Below the pieces are notes generated by a model. It made no database searches, was not told the DNA's origin, and saw only the letters and a list, made by a program, of their open reading frames with translations. Positions 1 to 34,309 of a stretch of DNA of 64,000 nucleotides are shown here, piece after piece. Each line of letters starts with the position of its first letter. The first letter of the stretch is position 1. The stretch is from Amoebidium appalachense (taxonomy: Eukaryota; Ichthyosporea). Both the position numbers and the translations under genes were made by a program. The stretch spans positions 17,050,001 through 17,114,000 of the forward strand of contig CAVNZM010000001.1 in the NCBI GenBank assembly GCA_963693365.1. Direction: 5' to 3'.

Positions 1-23
1 CTATACTTTTGCGCAAAACCCAC

Positions 24-13707
<13,684 letters not shown>

Positions 13708-14388
13708 TCATGATAACCTCGCCATAGACTCTCTAGTTGCCGACATTAATTTGGCATTCCTGCGCGTTGTGACGTAGTACCAAAACGCTCCTGCAACAAC
13801 TGCACACAGGCCCACGGCACCACCCACACCCACACCAACAGCAAGTTTTGTGTTGTTGACATCCGCCCTGGGTTCCGGTTCGGTGCCGGGTCGGGTCCCA
13901 TTGAATAGCTTTGCTGCTTCTTCCTCCTCCTCCTCTGTAGCATTAGACACATCTACTTCGTTGGTTGGTGTTTCGCTCTCTTCCTTCTTCACTGCATCTG
14001 CTGAGTCATGCGCAGGTGCTGTGCTGTGTGGGCGACTGCGCTCATATACAGAGCAGTGAGAATCGACACATGCTCCGATCTTGCAGTCAGCATCACTCTC
14101 GCATTTCGAGTCATTTTCTTTTCCTTCAGTCTCCCGTGTAGCCACATGATGGTATACGCATTCACCTGTGCCGTGTTTTCCACCTTCTGATTCCTTCTTG
14201 CACACGATGGCGAACGGCACAAGGGACATCTGACGCCTCACTTCCTTTATGAGCATCATGCAATCACTGTGATGATTGCACCTTATGCCGGTAGTAGCAA
14301 TAGGCGCATGGTGTGCAGGCACCACTTGCTCAGAATTAACAAGGAAAGCTGCACAGATCAACAACCCTGTTTTGGGAAAGTAATACAT
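13708..14388 (-). CDS. Secreted or type I membrane protein of unknown function
   Basis: Single-exon frame of 226 residues. The ATG at 14388 is chosen because it starts a typical signal peptide (MYYFPKTGLLICAAFLVNS); the frame stays open 37 codons further upstream. After the signal come about 110 residues with scattered cysteines (CNHHSDC, CESDADCKIGACVDSHC), suggesting a disulphide-bonded luminal or extracellular part. Next come a Glu-rich stretch and an NGTRP site for possible N-glycosylation. A Gly/Val-rich transmembrane helix (about residues 182-206) is followed by a short basic cytosolic tail with TTRRNAK. Stop is TGA. I recognise no family. The topology fits a small cell-surface protein. 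Low-repeat sequence and coherent topology argue that it is real. Confidence 0.75.
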   Translation of the reverse strand: MYYFPKTGLLICAAFLVNSEQVVPAHHAPIATTGIRCNHHSDCMMLIKEVRRQMSLVPFAIVCKKESEGGKHGTGECVYHHVATRETEGKENDSKCESDADCKIGACVDSHCSVYERSRPHSTAPAHDSADAVKKEESETPTNEVDVSNATEEEEEEAAKLFNGTRPGTEPEPRADVNNTKLAVGVGVGGAVGLCAVVAGAFWYYVTTRRNAKLMSATRESMARLS

Positions 14389-16373
14389 TCTAACGATCTC
14401 AAAGTGCCTCCCCCTTGAAGATCTTGAAACATGGGCTGACACGAGTGTCGATTCCGTGCTGCCTATATAACAGCATCTCAGAACGCGCCAGTTGAGCAAA
14501 TGCTGAAAGTTCCCGGAAACACTAGCTATGGCACTAGACGTGGCTTTCTACCTTTGTCAAGTTGTAGGTTCAGGCCCGCTGCTGTTCAGTCCACGTTTTG
14601 CAGAGGCGGCTGGGGACCTAGTCTACTCCGGCCCGACGTTCCGCTGGCAGCTGCTTAGGGGCGACCGAGCATAAGATCCCTCAGTCTATGTCCCCGGCGA
14701 CGCCCTAGGCCTCCGGGCCTGCCGAGGCGTACAACAGAGTTTGCAGCAACACCTTTAAAAGAAAAAAAAATTGCTTGGCATCGCTGGTTTTAAGGGTAAT
14801 ACAGGAGAAAGAAAAGATGAATAGGTGCAGAACACTCGTGCAGCCGTTCCTTATAGAACTTTTCCTCCTTGTGCCAACTTGGCCTAACCACCAGAGTATC
14901 TTGAGCGCGGTACGCATATTAGGTAATACAGGCACATTTGCGATTGGACGACAACGTATCGGAAGACGAATATGATTGGTCAAGTACAAATTTGAATAGA
15001 TCTAATTTTCGAATAGATCTACTGTACATGTTTACGTGTATTTGCATGCTGTACGTGCCTCAGTGTTACGCAGTACCCTGGCTCTCAAGCAGGGTGGCGG
15101 ATTTAGTGGGCTGTGGATTGATATTTATTATTCATTTTCTTCTATTCGTTCTCTTGACCGAGCATATTTTGCGCATGCTGGCACATATTGTCACGAGGCA
15201 CCGTTTTCACTGCATTCTACAGGCTACAGTGTACTACGCGTACAGCATCGAGCTCCCTGCATACGTACACGTGTGCACGCGTGGACCGTGGTCCCGGATG
15301 GCACGTGCACAGGATCACCGATCATGATCAGCCACGCCCGTTTGAGTACGGTAGCTCTACAACCCACCATTTCTGAACTTCACAAGAACTTTTACAGGTT
15401 GGAATGAAAAAGAAGTTATGCCATGGTGTGTGTGAATCTGTTAAATTAACGCCGTTAAATGTGTATACATGAACATGTGTGAACACGTGGGGGGGGGGGG
15501 GGGGGGGGGGGGGGGGCGGGGGGGAGGGGGGGGAGGGGGGAGGGGGGGGGGGGATTTTCAGAGATCACGGGGGGCATTGCACTTTATTGGCCGCTCCCTC
15601 CGGCCAATCCGCAAACACAAGATGCGCCAATATTTTCAGACCACTCGCAAGCAAGGCTAGTTATCGGGAAAATTCAGGCAATTTTTTTTTGTAAGTTCAA
15701 CTTGTGTCGTCTGTAGATCATCAACATCGATATCGTACGCGTGTGATAAGGAAATGGTACAATTAGCGGGCCCTGGCCAGGTCAGGCAGGCTTACACTTA
15801 AATGACGTATTGCACGTCTCTTTTGTTTGAAAGGGGTGAAATTTTTGAAAAGGAAAGAGAGATGTACAGTAAATATAGCCGCTGCTAACATGCAGGGCAT
15901 GGCAACCACACACATGCATAATGATCATTAAGCAAATGGTCAAAAAGGGCGAACAGCATTACATTTGCGTATAGTACTGCACAAGAAGAAAAAAACCGTG
16001 CGTTGCGAAAGGCAGTCAAATCTTTGTATCTTTCTGGCACGAGCTCATAAGCTGCTTCACGGTGTTCTAGTGTTGAGACATTGTTCATGAGGACTGCTCT
16101 TCCCAGGCCTACTTTAGCACTAGGTCTTAAATTTTAACTTGAAAAGGCACCAATTTGTAACAACCTTCAACATTTTGGTACCCAAAAAAGGAAAGTAAAC
16201 GGGCGGTTCTTGCATGATCCTGGGAAAGGGTGCCTGACTTTTCAGAACATGCCTTACGAGCATTTCGTTTCAACCACAAACAAACAAACAAACAAACAAA
16301 TAAACAGAAGCAAAAAAGGCTTCAAAATACAAACCAAAGAAATGCTAGAACCGAGACGTCCGTGCCAAACTCG
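14389..16373. other. Intergenic region upstream of gene 2
   Basis: Mostly non-repetitive sequence without a supported gene. It contains the presumed promoter of gene 2 above 14388, a GC-rich patch near 14570-14720, a G-run cluster at 15489-15554, and the 3' flank of the kinase gene. Open frames at 14938-15327 (+) and 15885-16088 (-) have no other support. Confidence 0.5.
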
Positions 16374-17000
16374 CTATGGGAGACTAAACATTGCGACCGG
16401 CGCAGTTTGCTTCGAAGTCGTCTTTGACGGGGTTTTTGTTGGGGTGGTCGGGGCTTTTGGTGCTGAATCAGAGCTAGAAGATCGCCTAAGTGTTGGATTA
16501 TTATTTGATTGGCCAGGATTGCTATTAGCCCTTTTGATTGGCTCTCTACTTGGGCCGCCAGCAGTCAGCGAATCGGAACTGGCCACACCCGTCACCAAGA
16601 CCGATTGAGGCGATTTTGCCGATTTTGCAATCTCCGCCTGGCTTGGGCCGACTTGGTGCGTCGGTTTCTGCATTTGGCTAGAAACAGAAACAGATGATTG
16701 GCTGACGCTGCGGCGACGTGCAGCATCGGCAATCACTGATTGGCGGTTGACCGTGCGGGCTGCATCGTCTTCCGTGTCGCTTTGTGACCGACGCTCAGCG
16801 TTTGCCTGCAAAGAGTGAGTGGTGGGTTGAGAAATGATTCGTCGTGCATGAATATAGGGTGGGAACCGTAGGTGGAAGGTGTTTGTAATGTTATTCTTGA
16901 ATGAAGGAGAGCAAAGAAGAAGACGGGGGGACGAGGGGGAGGGGGGGCCGGAGGAGAGGCACCGGGGAAGGGGCGTGAGGGGGGGGGGGGGGGGGGGGGG

Positions 17001-17083
<83 letters not shown>

Positions 17084-17318
17084 GGAGGTACGTGGGGTGA
17101 CGAACTTCTGAGCACTACTAAGTAAACAGAGATTTTTCAAGAGAGCGGGGGAAGGGGAGGAGGCTCAACGGATGCCACATCGTGTTTTTGACATGCAAGG
17201 CCGTAGGGCAAATACAAGGGGACAGGGCCGTCAGGTGGCCGAGCACAGTTGTGGTCGTGGTGGTGGCGGAGTGGGATGATGTGTATGTGCCCACGTAGTG
17301 TGGGGGCGAAAGACAATA

Positions 17319-17356
<38 letters not shown>

Positions 17357-17386
17357 TTCCCCCACCATATGAAAAGGGGGAGTGGG

Positions 17387-17425
<39 letters not shown>

Positions 17426-17656
17426 TAATACCGCAGCCGTTTCGGCGTCTCCAAAGGTGAACTTATTTAGAGGACCGCTGTTGTAGGCAGGGGATGTCCG
17501 TGAGGCTCCATAAGGTTGGGAGTCAAGAGAGTCAATGGACTTACGGGCTGCAGCCTGAACTTTCGAGAGCGCGTCGTTCCAGTTGTGTGGCTCTGTACGT
17601 GGTGTGCTTACCGATTGGAACCAGTTGAAGGTGAGCATATCCTTGGCACTTGGGCG

Positions 17657-17719
<63 letters not shown>

Positions 17720-17727
17720 CTTGCGTG

Positions 17728-17758
<31 letters not shown>

Positions 17759-17947
17759 GTGCGAGTGTGTGTGTGTGTGTGTGTGTGTTTGGGGGGGGGG
17801 GGGGGGGGGGGAGGGGGGGGAGGTGCGCATGCCAGTGAGCGTATCGGTGCGGAAGCCGTAGATGGTTGGACAGCAAGATTAGTAAGGAAAGGGCGAGGGA
17901 AAGATATTGTAGCACAACTCTAGTTATCCCCCCCCCCCAAAAAAAAA

Positions 17948-17982
<35 letters not shown>

Positions 17983-19425
17983 GTTACTCTCAATCTTTTC
18001 TTTCTGTTCTTTCCTTTTCTTTCCTTTTCTTTTTTCTTTTTTTCGTTTTCGTTTTCTTTTTCTTTCTTTCTTCCTTTCTTTCTTTCTTTCTTTCTTTTTT
18101 TTTTTGGTGGTGGTGGTGGTGGTGGTGGGGGGGGGGGGGGGGAAGGCAGGTTGCGACCCTGAGAAAAAGAGAAGCGAAGCAAGAACGCGCAGGAGGGGAA
18201 GGGTTTGACTATCTGCTAATTGCTTTCATTCGTTTGGTTGTCGTCAGACAACACGTATCCTCAGGCCGACAGAACTCTCATTTCTTTTTATCTTTGAGTG
18301 AATAAAACTTGCATATGCCTCTGATACGTACATGAATTCATGTAACAATCTGTCATCTCAGTGTAGATGGGCTGTGCTAAACCTTACGCGCAGGAGGGTT
18401 GGAGGGAGGAGGAGGGGGAGGGGGGGGGGGGGGGGAGGGGGGGGGGGAAGGGGGTATGGAGCAGAGAGGCATTATACCAGCTCTGGATCGACTCTGAGTA
18501 GACTGTGGATGACGTTTTTAGCATCAACAGACAGAGCCTCATACTCCTTGCACGTACAGTCGAAGCTGCAAACAGAGAGAGATGGGTAGAAGGGAGTGAG
18601 GGGGAGGGAGGGAGGGAGGGAGGGAGGGAGGGAGGGAGAGAGAGAGCAATAAAGACAGGGGAGGCAGGGAGGGAGGAGGGGAAGAGGGGGCGGGGGGGGG
18701 GGGGGGGGGGGGGAGGGAGAGGAGGGAGGGAAGGAGGGAGGGAGGCCGGGGGGTGGGGGGAGAGAGGAGGGAGGGAGGACAGGTGGGTGGGTGGGTGGAG
18801 GGAGGGGACAGAGAAAGTGACGGTGTTAATTCCACGAGCGAAAACGCGTACGAATCCAGGCAGATTCCGGGGTTGGGGAGAGGCGCAAAGAAGTATGATA
18901 TCATCCCATAAGTAATATGCTAGGTGTTGTCTGTGATCGCAGCTATTCTTGTAGTAAATTTAGTAAACCCGAATGCTCACTTGGAGCTGTGTGCTTGGAA
19001 GCTTTGAGCAGTCACTAGGGCAATATTAGCCATGCCACGCATCACTCTTACTGAATTTCTGCATGTGACGAAAAGAACAGGATAACCATGGCGCAGGGAA
19101 GGCCGACCCATGGGGGGCAGGGGGTGGGGTGGAATGGGGTGGCTGGGGGGGTGGGTGGGTGGGGAGGGGGAGGGGGGGGGGGGGGGGGGGGGGGGGACTC
19201 ACCGTGCACGTGTGATGGCATCCACCAACTCGTGCTCGCTGCGAGCAATGAAGGGGAACCGACCAGTCAGCAGGATGTACACGATGATCCCGGCACTCCT
19301 GAAATGGAAATGGAATGTCAGATCGGCAGGTTGGGCACAGTCATCGGTAGAATGAATCAGAGAAGCAGATGCTTTGACCCTGCCGGAAGCACAGGAGAGG
19401 AGCCCCGGGGGAAGGTTGAGGGGAA

Positions 19426-19456
<31 letters not shown>

Positions 19457-19581
19457 GGGGTATATGTTGTGTTACAGAGTACGAAGGACACATTACAACG
19501 GACAACATGAAGAAGAACACACAGGCTATGCATCATTGGATGTGTGTGTGTGTGAGGTGGTGGTGGTGGTGGTGGTGGTAG

Positions 19582-19618
<37 letters not shown>

Positions 19619-19875
19619 GAATGAATCAGGTATCTCAACGTAATAAAACTGGGAACTGCCAAAAAACCATTAGCATTTTAACCATCCCAGGAATAGCCTT
19701 ATAAGGCAAGAGTAAATCACACACCACATATCGACGGGCTTGTTGTATGCCTGCTCATTGATAACCTCTGGGGCATTGTACTTGAGTGTCCCCACTGGAT
19801 CTTCAAGTCTCTCGGATGGGCGCACAAACTTGGAAAACCCAAAGTCCACAATCTGATGTGAACAAAAAAGGCAGT

Positions 19876-19948
<73 letters not shown>

Positions 19949-20293
19949 GTGTGTGCACCCGTACGCACGCGCCCATGTGCGCATGTACATAGGTGTGTTT
20001 CTTGGTGACCGCATGCGCCCACATTTTGAGGGGGGAAGGGGGGGGGGGGGGGGGGGGGGGGGAGGGGGGGGGAGGGAGGGGGATGAGCAAGAGCGAGAGA
20101 GTGAGGAAGAATGAAGGAGAGGGTGTACATTGCGTTTTGCATCCCACTCATGCACCCCCCTCGTCCTCCCCCCCCCCCCCCTCCCCCCCCCCCCCCCCAC
20201 ACACACATCCAGCATAAACAAACACGAACAACCTCATTCATCCCCCCCTTCCCCCCCCTCCCTCCCTGCCCTACCCACACCATCCTCCCCTCT

Positions 20294-20327
<34 letters not shown>

Positions 20328-20907
20328 CACACATCACCCACCCATCCACCCCGCCCGCCCACCCACCTTCAAGACCTGAGTCTCAGGTATATCTGTCGAC
20401 AGCAGTATATTGCTTGGCTTGATGTCTCTGTGTACTATGCCGATATCGTGCAGGTAGGCTATGCCCTGGAACAGCTGCTTGATTAGACGCACGGCCTGCT
20501 GCTCTGCCATGGGCCCCTGTAAACCACACACGCACACAAAAGAAAAAAAAAAGAAAAAAGAGGTGTGTGTGCGCGTGGGGGAAGGGGGGGGAGGGGGGGG
20601 GGGGGGGGGGGGGGGGCAAAGGAGACGAAGAAGAAGAAAGAAAGCGAAGGGGGAGGAGGAGAAAGGAGAAAGCAAGAAACCCTAAGGAAGAAAAAAGAAA
20701 AGGGGAATGAAACCGATGGTGTCAGAACAAGGACTGGTGCAGTTGTGTTGTTGGCTTTGCCTTCTGCAGACCAACAGGCATTGTCTTTTCAAGATTATTT
20801 TGCCCTTGGAGTGTGTGTGAGGAATGAGAATATTAGTTAATTAATGTGGTGTGGGCGGTAGGTGGGTGGGGGAGGTGGGTGGGTCGTTGTTTTTTTTTTT
20901 TTTTTTT

Positions 20908-20938
<31 letters not shown>

Positions 20939-21346
20939 GGGGGGAGGGAGGGGATGTTTGGGTGGGTGGGGGGGGGGGGGGGGGGGGGGGGGGAAATCCA
21001 ATTAAAGTGCTTGCACCGTCTTTCTGCACCAATCGGAGCAAGGCAGGTCTTTGGGATGCGATTGGCTGGCGGTTTGACTCTAAAAGTCAATTTTTGAGCA
21101 AAGAAAACGATTCCTATATAGATTACCCATTACCGGCCAATCATATGACTGCTAAAATCTGATTGGTGCAGAAAGACGGTGCCAGCACTGTAGTAGTAAA
21201 GAAAGAAGAGAGCATAGCACAATGCAAGTACAGTGAGGGGGAGTGAGGCGCGGGGCGCGGGGGGGGGGGGGGGGGGGGATGCAATTTACGTATTGAAGCA
21301 CAGCAATCAGGAGATAGGGGAAAGAAGGTATGCAACACACAGAGCG

Positions 21347-21379
<33 letters not shown>

Positions 21380-21785
21380 TGGAGAAATTGTGCTTGTGAT
21401 TTGGAAGGTGAAGTCAACTGAAGAGTAGTCCGAGGGGGGGGGGGGGGGGATTGGGAGGAGGGAGGAACCACGCAAGATATACTTAAAGTTTACCATCTGG
21501 AAAGCTCCCAAGGCCCCACAATGAACGTGATCGGCGGGAGGGGAGGGAGCAAATAAACATCGCGTGCACACACCTTTTTGAAGAGAGCCAACATCTCACC
21601 GCCGGTGCACAGCTCCATAACCAGATAGAGGGTGTCTGGGGTGTCGTATATCTCCAGCAGGTCTATCACGTTGGGGTGGTTGACCAGCTTGAGAATGGCT
21701 ATCTCGGCAAGCATGCCTTCCCTGAATGTTGGAAAATTGGAAATTGTGAGCAAAGGAATGGCTTCATTAGCAGCAGTGTTTGTGT

Positions 21786-21854
<69 letters not shown>

Positions 21855-22350
21855 CGAGCGTGTATGTGTATGTGTGATAAAGACGCAGAGGCGGGGGGAG
21901 GGGGGGGAGGGGGGGCCCTCAGGGGGGGGGGGGGGAAGGGGGAGGAGTGTTATATACTTTGGAGTATGGTTTACGACAACAAGCAGATAAATGAGAACGT
22001 CAAGGGAGATGAAAAAGGGCAGAGAATGGGGAAGGGTGTGTGAGGAGGGCAAGGAGAACGTTGTGGAAAAGATGTCGGAGAAAGGTTTGTGGGAGGTCAG
22101 AAAACACATGAGAGGCCTAAGAGTAACGACGATCACAACACACCGACACAGAAGCTGGGGGTCTCGGTTATGAGGATGAGTAAAACAAGACTCATTCCAT
22201 AATAATGCTATGTGCAGAAGGGAATGTAGCTCACATTTCGTGTAGGTTAGCCCCTTTTGCCTATCCAAGAGGGTAGTTTGAGTTTGTTCACGTGTGGCCC
22301 ACGTGCACACACACATGCCTATGTTTGTGTTTCATGCTTGTGGGGAGTCA

Positions 22351-22402
<52 letters not shown>

Positions 22403-22544
22403 GAAATGGGATAGAAGGCAGCACTGGGGGGTGGGGTGGGCGGGGGAGGGGGGAGGGGGGAGGTGTCACACTTTTCGACCGGATCCAGATGTTTCTTGCC
22501 AATCACTTTCACAGCCACTTGTTGTCGTGTCTGCCTGTGGATGG

Positions 22545-22625
<81 letters not shown>

Positions 22626-22927
22626 CGTGCCGGTGGTGGTGATGATGATGATGGTGTGTATGTGTGGGTGGGTGGGTAATGAGGAGATTGGGGGAGAGGG
22701 GGGTGGGGGGTCAAAAGGCAGTATCGGGGGTATTTTACAACGAATAAAGCACCTGCTCACTATCCACAGTATCCAATATTCGACTTGAACCGCCACGCTC
22801 AACCCCAGTACCAATGTCGTGGGTGGGTTGGAAGGGAAGGGGGTGGCCGGGGGGCACATTGACAGAGAAAAGAGCAAGACAACCAAGGCCCAGACCCCCC
22901 CTTTCCCAATCTTTCTCTTTCTTATTT

Positions 22928-22959
<32 letters not shown>

Positions 22960-23448
22960 TTTTTTTTTCTTTGGGGGGGGGGGGGGGGGATGGGTTCATA
23001 CCCGGTAGACCGTAGCAAAGCCGCCCTTCCCAAGGGGATTCTTTTCATCAAATTCATAGACAGAGCGGATGTCTATGATCTGGTTGCACCGCCTGATGGC
23101 CTCACACCTGTTTGTGTGTGTGTGTGTATGTGTGTGTGCGTGTGTATGCGCGCGCGTGTGTGTGTGTGTGAAAGGGAAGGGGGGGGGGTAATATCGGTGT
23201 GTTCAGATAAGGGGTGTGTTAGTGCACAAGAACTTTTCCCGTCAACTGGTAACGACGTGTCGTAACGAGAAAACTCTGCCAAGGGGTATTTATAATTGGT
23301 CCAGATCGAATCCGGTTCGATCAGATTAGCCATATAAGGAAACTGGAAAAAACCTTTTTTACGAAAGGTAGCCCTACGTCTTTCGACCCACAATGCACCT
23401 GTCAGGGATCCGATTCCGGCCCTGACCAATCTCAGCTTGAAGCGCCAT
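16374..23448 (-). CDS. CAMK-like serine/threonine protein kinase
   Basis: Ten exons: 23399-23448, 23002-23107, 22472-22530, 21574-21721, 20367-20516, 19725-19852, 19203-19298, 18478-18565, 17432-17656, 16374-16805, giving 1482 nt and 493 residues in frame. Kinase landmarks: Gly loop [10 protein letters not shown] (42-51), VAVK lysine (60), alpha-C Glu in AEIAIL (78), catalytic loop HRDIKPSN (Asp 152), DFG (174), APE (about 200), and a C-lobe ending [12 protein letters not shown]. All catalytic residues are present, so it should be active. Activation segment and C-lobe look most like the CAMK group. After the domain come a helical [15 protein letters not shown] region, possibly regulatory, and a 143-residue Ser/Thr/Gln/Pro-rich tail. 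The first exon rests on a short frame and one phase match, so the N-terminus is the weakest part. Stop is TAG. Confidence 0.93.
17321..17424. repeat. Facing poly(C)/poly(G) runs
   Basis: A C run (17321-17354), a short spacer, then G runs to 17424, in the last kinase intron next to the exon 9 donor. Potential hairpin or assembly join. Confidence 0.8.
19432..19545 (-). mobile_element. Family A poly(C)-tailed element, partial copy
   Basis: The minus strand shows the family A body (ATGTTGTCCGTTGTAATG, CTTCGTACTC) followed by a poly(C) tail, but not the head. It lies in the kinase intron 19299-19724 in the orientation of the gene. Confidence 0.65.
21006..21189. mobile_element. MITE-like element with 32-nt terminal inverted repeats
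   Basis: The left end 21006-21037 and the reverse complement of 21158-21189 match at 30 of 32 positions (AGTGCTkGCACCGTCTTTCT...). Total length is about 184 bp with no coding capacity. It lies in the kinase intron 20517-21573. Both ends carry a CCAAT sequence. No clear target-site duplication is seen. Confidence 0.75.
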
Positions 23449-24229
23449 CAGCTCGCACTCAGATCAGTTGCCGCCAATAATTCATGTTCACGAAGCTTCG
23501 AAAAATGATCCGACCATAATTCTATGAGGTGCCTAACATTGACAGCTCAGCCGCAGTCAATAAAAAAGTTGTAAAAAGAAAGAACTTCTGCGGCTATTTT
23601 AACATACTATTTGTCAAAAAAACAACAAACAATACTTCGACAAAGAGGAAACCTCCTACTCGTGTTCAAAGATATCCACACTCGAGTTTGACTGTTATGC
23701 ACTACTTTAAAAAAAAAAAACTCGCTCCAGACAGCTTTCTTCTGAGTACTTGCTCTACACCGCGCTGCGTCACAAAGTGATCGACGATATCGTGTTCACC
23801 TTTTTTATACTTCTCCTCTAGCCGCTAAGACAAATACCGTGATTCCTACCCAACCATTTCATTCAAAAGGCCTACCCAATGGTATCGCTCGCTTGTGCAA
23901 GTTACAGGTGTAATTAACGCTCATTAGCAAACTTTCACAACCGGGCCCTCCGATTGGTTCACTCTCACGGCTCACGAGGCCACTTCTGCAACACGCACTA
24001 CGCAAAGAATCTGATTGGTTACCTGCTAACGAAGTCATTAGCGCAACTTTCACGACCGCGCAACCCGATTCGCCACATAAATCTCCCCAGACCCACGTCT
24101 TCCGTATCGTGCTCTACCTAGCGCCCGCCGTCGCCTAACCGCCCTACGTAAGGCTTACGTAAGGCCCTACGCAAGGCTCCCCCCAAACCTCTATATCGTG
24201 GTCTCGCCCCCCCCCCCGACCCCACCGCC
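23449..24229. other. Intergenic region / kinase promoter
   Basis: Compact space between the kinase start and the 3' end of the EF-hand/PH gene. It is relatively free of simple repeats. Inverted CCAAT sequences (GATTGGTT) occur at about 23951 and 24011. No other gene seen. Confidence 0.5.
23917..24075. repeat. Diverged direct repeat with CCAAT sequences
   Basis: CATTAGC-ACTTTCAC-ACCG-CCGATT occurs at about 23920-23955 and again at about 24037-24073, spaced about 118 nt apart, upstream of the kinase gene. It could be duplicated promoter elements or a degraded repeat. Confidence 0.55.
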
Positions 24230-31938
<7,709 letters not shown>

Positions 31939-32095
31939 GGTTGGCGGTGTGAATAGAAAGGGGGGGGGGGGGGGGGGGAATGTTAGTGGATGAAAGATCG
32001 GGAATACAGGAGGTGGATCGCGCCCCAGATGGGGGGGTTTGGGGGTTTGGGGAAGGTCTTTTTTTTTTTTTTTTTTTTTGGGGGGGGGGGGGGGG

Positions 32096-32144
<49 letters not shown>

Positions 32145-33783
32145 CGAGAGTCCATCAGTAGCTACTAGATTTGTGCATGCATTCATGGATGCAGAGCCAC
32201 ACATACACCGCGTGTGACATGCATTTGGCAACGTGCAAACGAAGCGTGCACTTATGCTCGCTGCCCTCTATATGTGCATGAATCTCTCCTGTGCCCATGC
32301 ATGAGCGTGCCCATGTTGACCTGCAGATAAGTGTGCTACACACCTCAGTACCTCTCTCTCGTTGTGGCCGGGGCCAAAGCCTGAATCTGGCTGGGCTCCA
32401 CGTGGATGCAAGTGGTTGAATGGCTTGTGTTACGTTGCACGTGGTAGGATGCTCAAAGTCTCGCGCGTGTTTAACTTAGACGGAGAAGGGGGAGACAGTC
32501 ACAAACGCACAGGCACACGATCAAACATCAAATTGCATCCAAAAGATCCACGACACAGGGACCAGCAAGAGCCGACGAAGCGAGGGTTTGCAGGCAAGTA
32601 GCCCTTGAAGAGTAGCAAACCGGTGGCCCGTTTCACTTTCCCTTTCTTTTACTGTTTCTTTACGACCTTTTTGGAAATAATTCTGCCTTTATAAACCCCC
32701 TTACCTTGCTGTTTTGCAGAGGCTCTGTGCAGTGATGACATGGATGCAGCTCCAAAAGTGGCTTGTCTATGAGCCGGCACGGTGCACGACAGGCACCCCC
32801 TATACCTGCCCCAAAAGAACCCCTACGGAGTCCTCTTTTTCTTTTGTCCTCTTTCGCTTACAAAAAATAAGAGATATTGGCATTGTGCGATTAAGGCAGT
32901 AACAATACATAGAATAAAACAGAACTAATATGTACATTTATATAAATAGTTCAATAAATTTACTCAGGTAGCTGTTGATGCTAAATGTGTTGGTTTAAGG
33001 TCGGTAAATATAATTCGAAATTCAAGAAATGAATCACACTACCATGCATATGTACTTTTAGAATTTAATTCTGACCGATACCCAGCACTGGAAGAGAAGG
33101 CACTACTCCACTGGACTTCTATAAGCATGTCGGCTATTACCTGGCAACTTCTAACCTTTTTTTTTTCACCGCGATAATACTGATCATGTCCCTGTTCGTC
33201 GACAGTAGCAACGTTCAGCATTGTTCCCTGCATTTTCGCAGGATCCGGGGGCCTGGCCTACATGGTAACTGGCAGGCAGTGGGCACTTCAACGGCTCCGC
33301 AAAACGACAGGAGTTTAGGTTGAAGAGGTGACGTCCAATCATCGATGTCTTTTTTCTGGATATGTTGTCTCATTGGCTTAGGTCATGGGCACTTTCCAAA
33401 TATGGCTAACTCAAGAATGCCAATGAACATGAGCGGTGTCTGCACGTGCATGTGCATGTGCCACCCACAGCGGTGCCAGCACATCATTTAGTACGTGACC
33501 CTGTGTGCATAATATCCATATATGTATGTGAAATTCCAGGAGGGGGCCTGGTTTTACCTGCTTTCTAGCTATTATCACACAACAAAGGCCTTTTATACAC
33601 GATGCAACGTCGGACGTACGCGTGTCAAACACGGCGACATTGATATCAATCGACGTCGACCAGATAGATGATCGTGTGATATCGCCGCCGGGCATATGAT
33701 GGGCTTCCGGGCCGTGTACATGTGTGCACACTGTCCCCACTGCACCACGTGTGTATTGCCTTACGTGTGTCTTGCCTTACTGA

Positions 33784-33785
<2 letters not shown>

Positions 33786-33828
<43 letters not shown>
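33786..33828. repeat. (TA)n microsatellite
   Basis: Pure TA repeat in the divergent intergenic region. Confidence 0.95.
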
Positions 33829-33831
<3 letters not shown>

Positions 33832-33917
33832 GCATATGTGTACTGAAGAGAGCTCGGAAGGAGGGCAGGGGAATTCAGGGGGGGGGGGAGGGGGGGGGAG
33901 GGAGGAGGCCGGGGACT

Positions 33918-33960
<43 letters not shown>

Positions 33961-34025
33961 CGGAGCTCCATGCCACACCCCAAAGAGGCCGAGGCCACGG
34001 CGCGATCGCGATCCCGCTTTCATCA

Positions 34026-34033
34026 TGACGTCA
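34026..34033 (+). promoter_or_regulatory. CRE-like palindrome TGACGTCA
   Basis: Perfect TGACGTCA, 277 nt upstream of the ATG at 34310 and followed by a second TACGTCAC half-site. It matches the bZIP/CREB-ATF consensus; function is inferred only from sequence and place. Confidence 0.4.
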
Positions 34034-34309
34034 TCGTATACGTCACCCTCGAGTGTAAACTTGATCATGAAGAAAAAAGTGGCGAAGTATAGGTACCTAT
34101 ATCATATGAATCTGTTGTGTGACTGGAAACACGAGAAGCAGACTACGGTGAGCCTACGGTGGAAATTGCTGGAAGGATGAAATAGGCAGTCGGAGAAAAC
34201 ATACACCGGAATCTTGCACTTTTTTTATTTTCACTTTTTAGCTTTTCACGCACGCAAAGCATTCGTACACGAACTCACCCACAACCAATCTCTAGTAAAC
34301 GTTGCCATT

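Larger units (their letters stand above)
31939..34309. other. Divergent intergenic region
   Basis: Separates the minus-strand EF-hand/PH gene from the plus-strand membrane-protein gene, so it should hold both promoters. It contains T and G runs near 32060-32143, a non-repetitive stretch 32150-33770 with no supported gene, a TA repeat 33786-33828 and a G run near 33920-33960. Confidence 0.5.

Noticed and set aside
14570-14720. Possible structured RNA or tRNA in a GC-rich patch
   Set aside because: No B-box with matching A-box and no cloverleaf could be drawn; other TTCGA hits likewise failed.
14938-15327. Plus-strand frame of about 130 codons with hydrophobic parts
   Set aside because: Starts only at TTG, no family resemblance, no splice context; likely chance.
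15885-16088. Minus-strand 67-codon frame with ATG downstream of the kinase gene
   Set aside because: Short, no recognisable features, probably in the 3' flank of the kinase; kept out of the gene list.
17561-17620. Possible extra donor GTAAGC within kinase exon 9
   Set aside because: The frame stays open through it and the encoded sequence looks coding; reading through keeps phase with the last exon.
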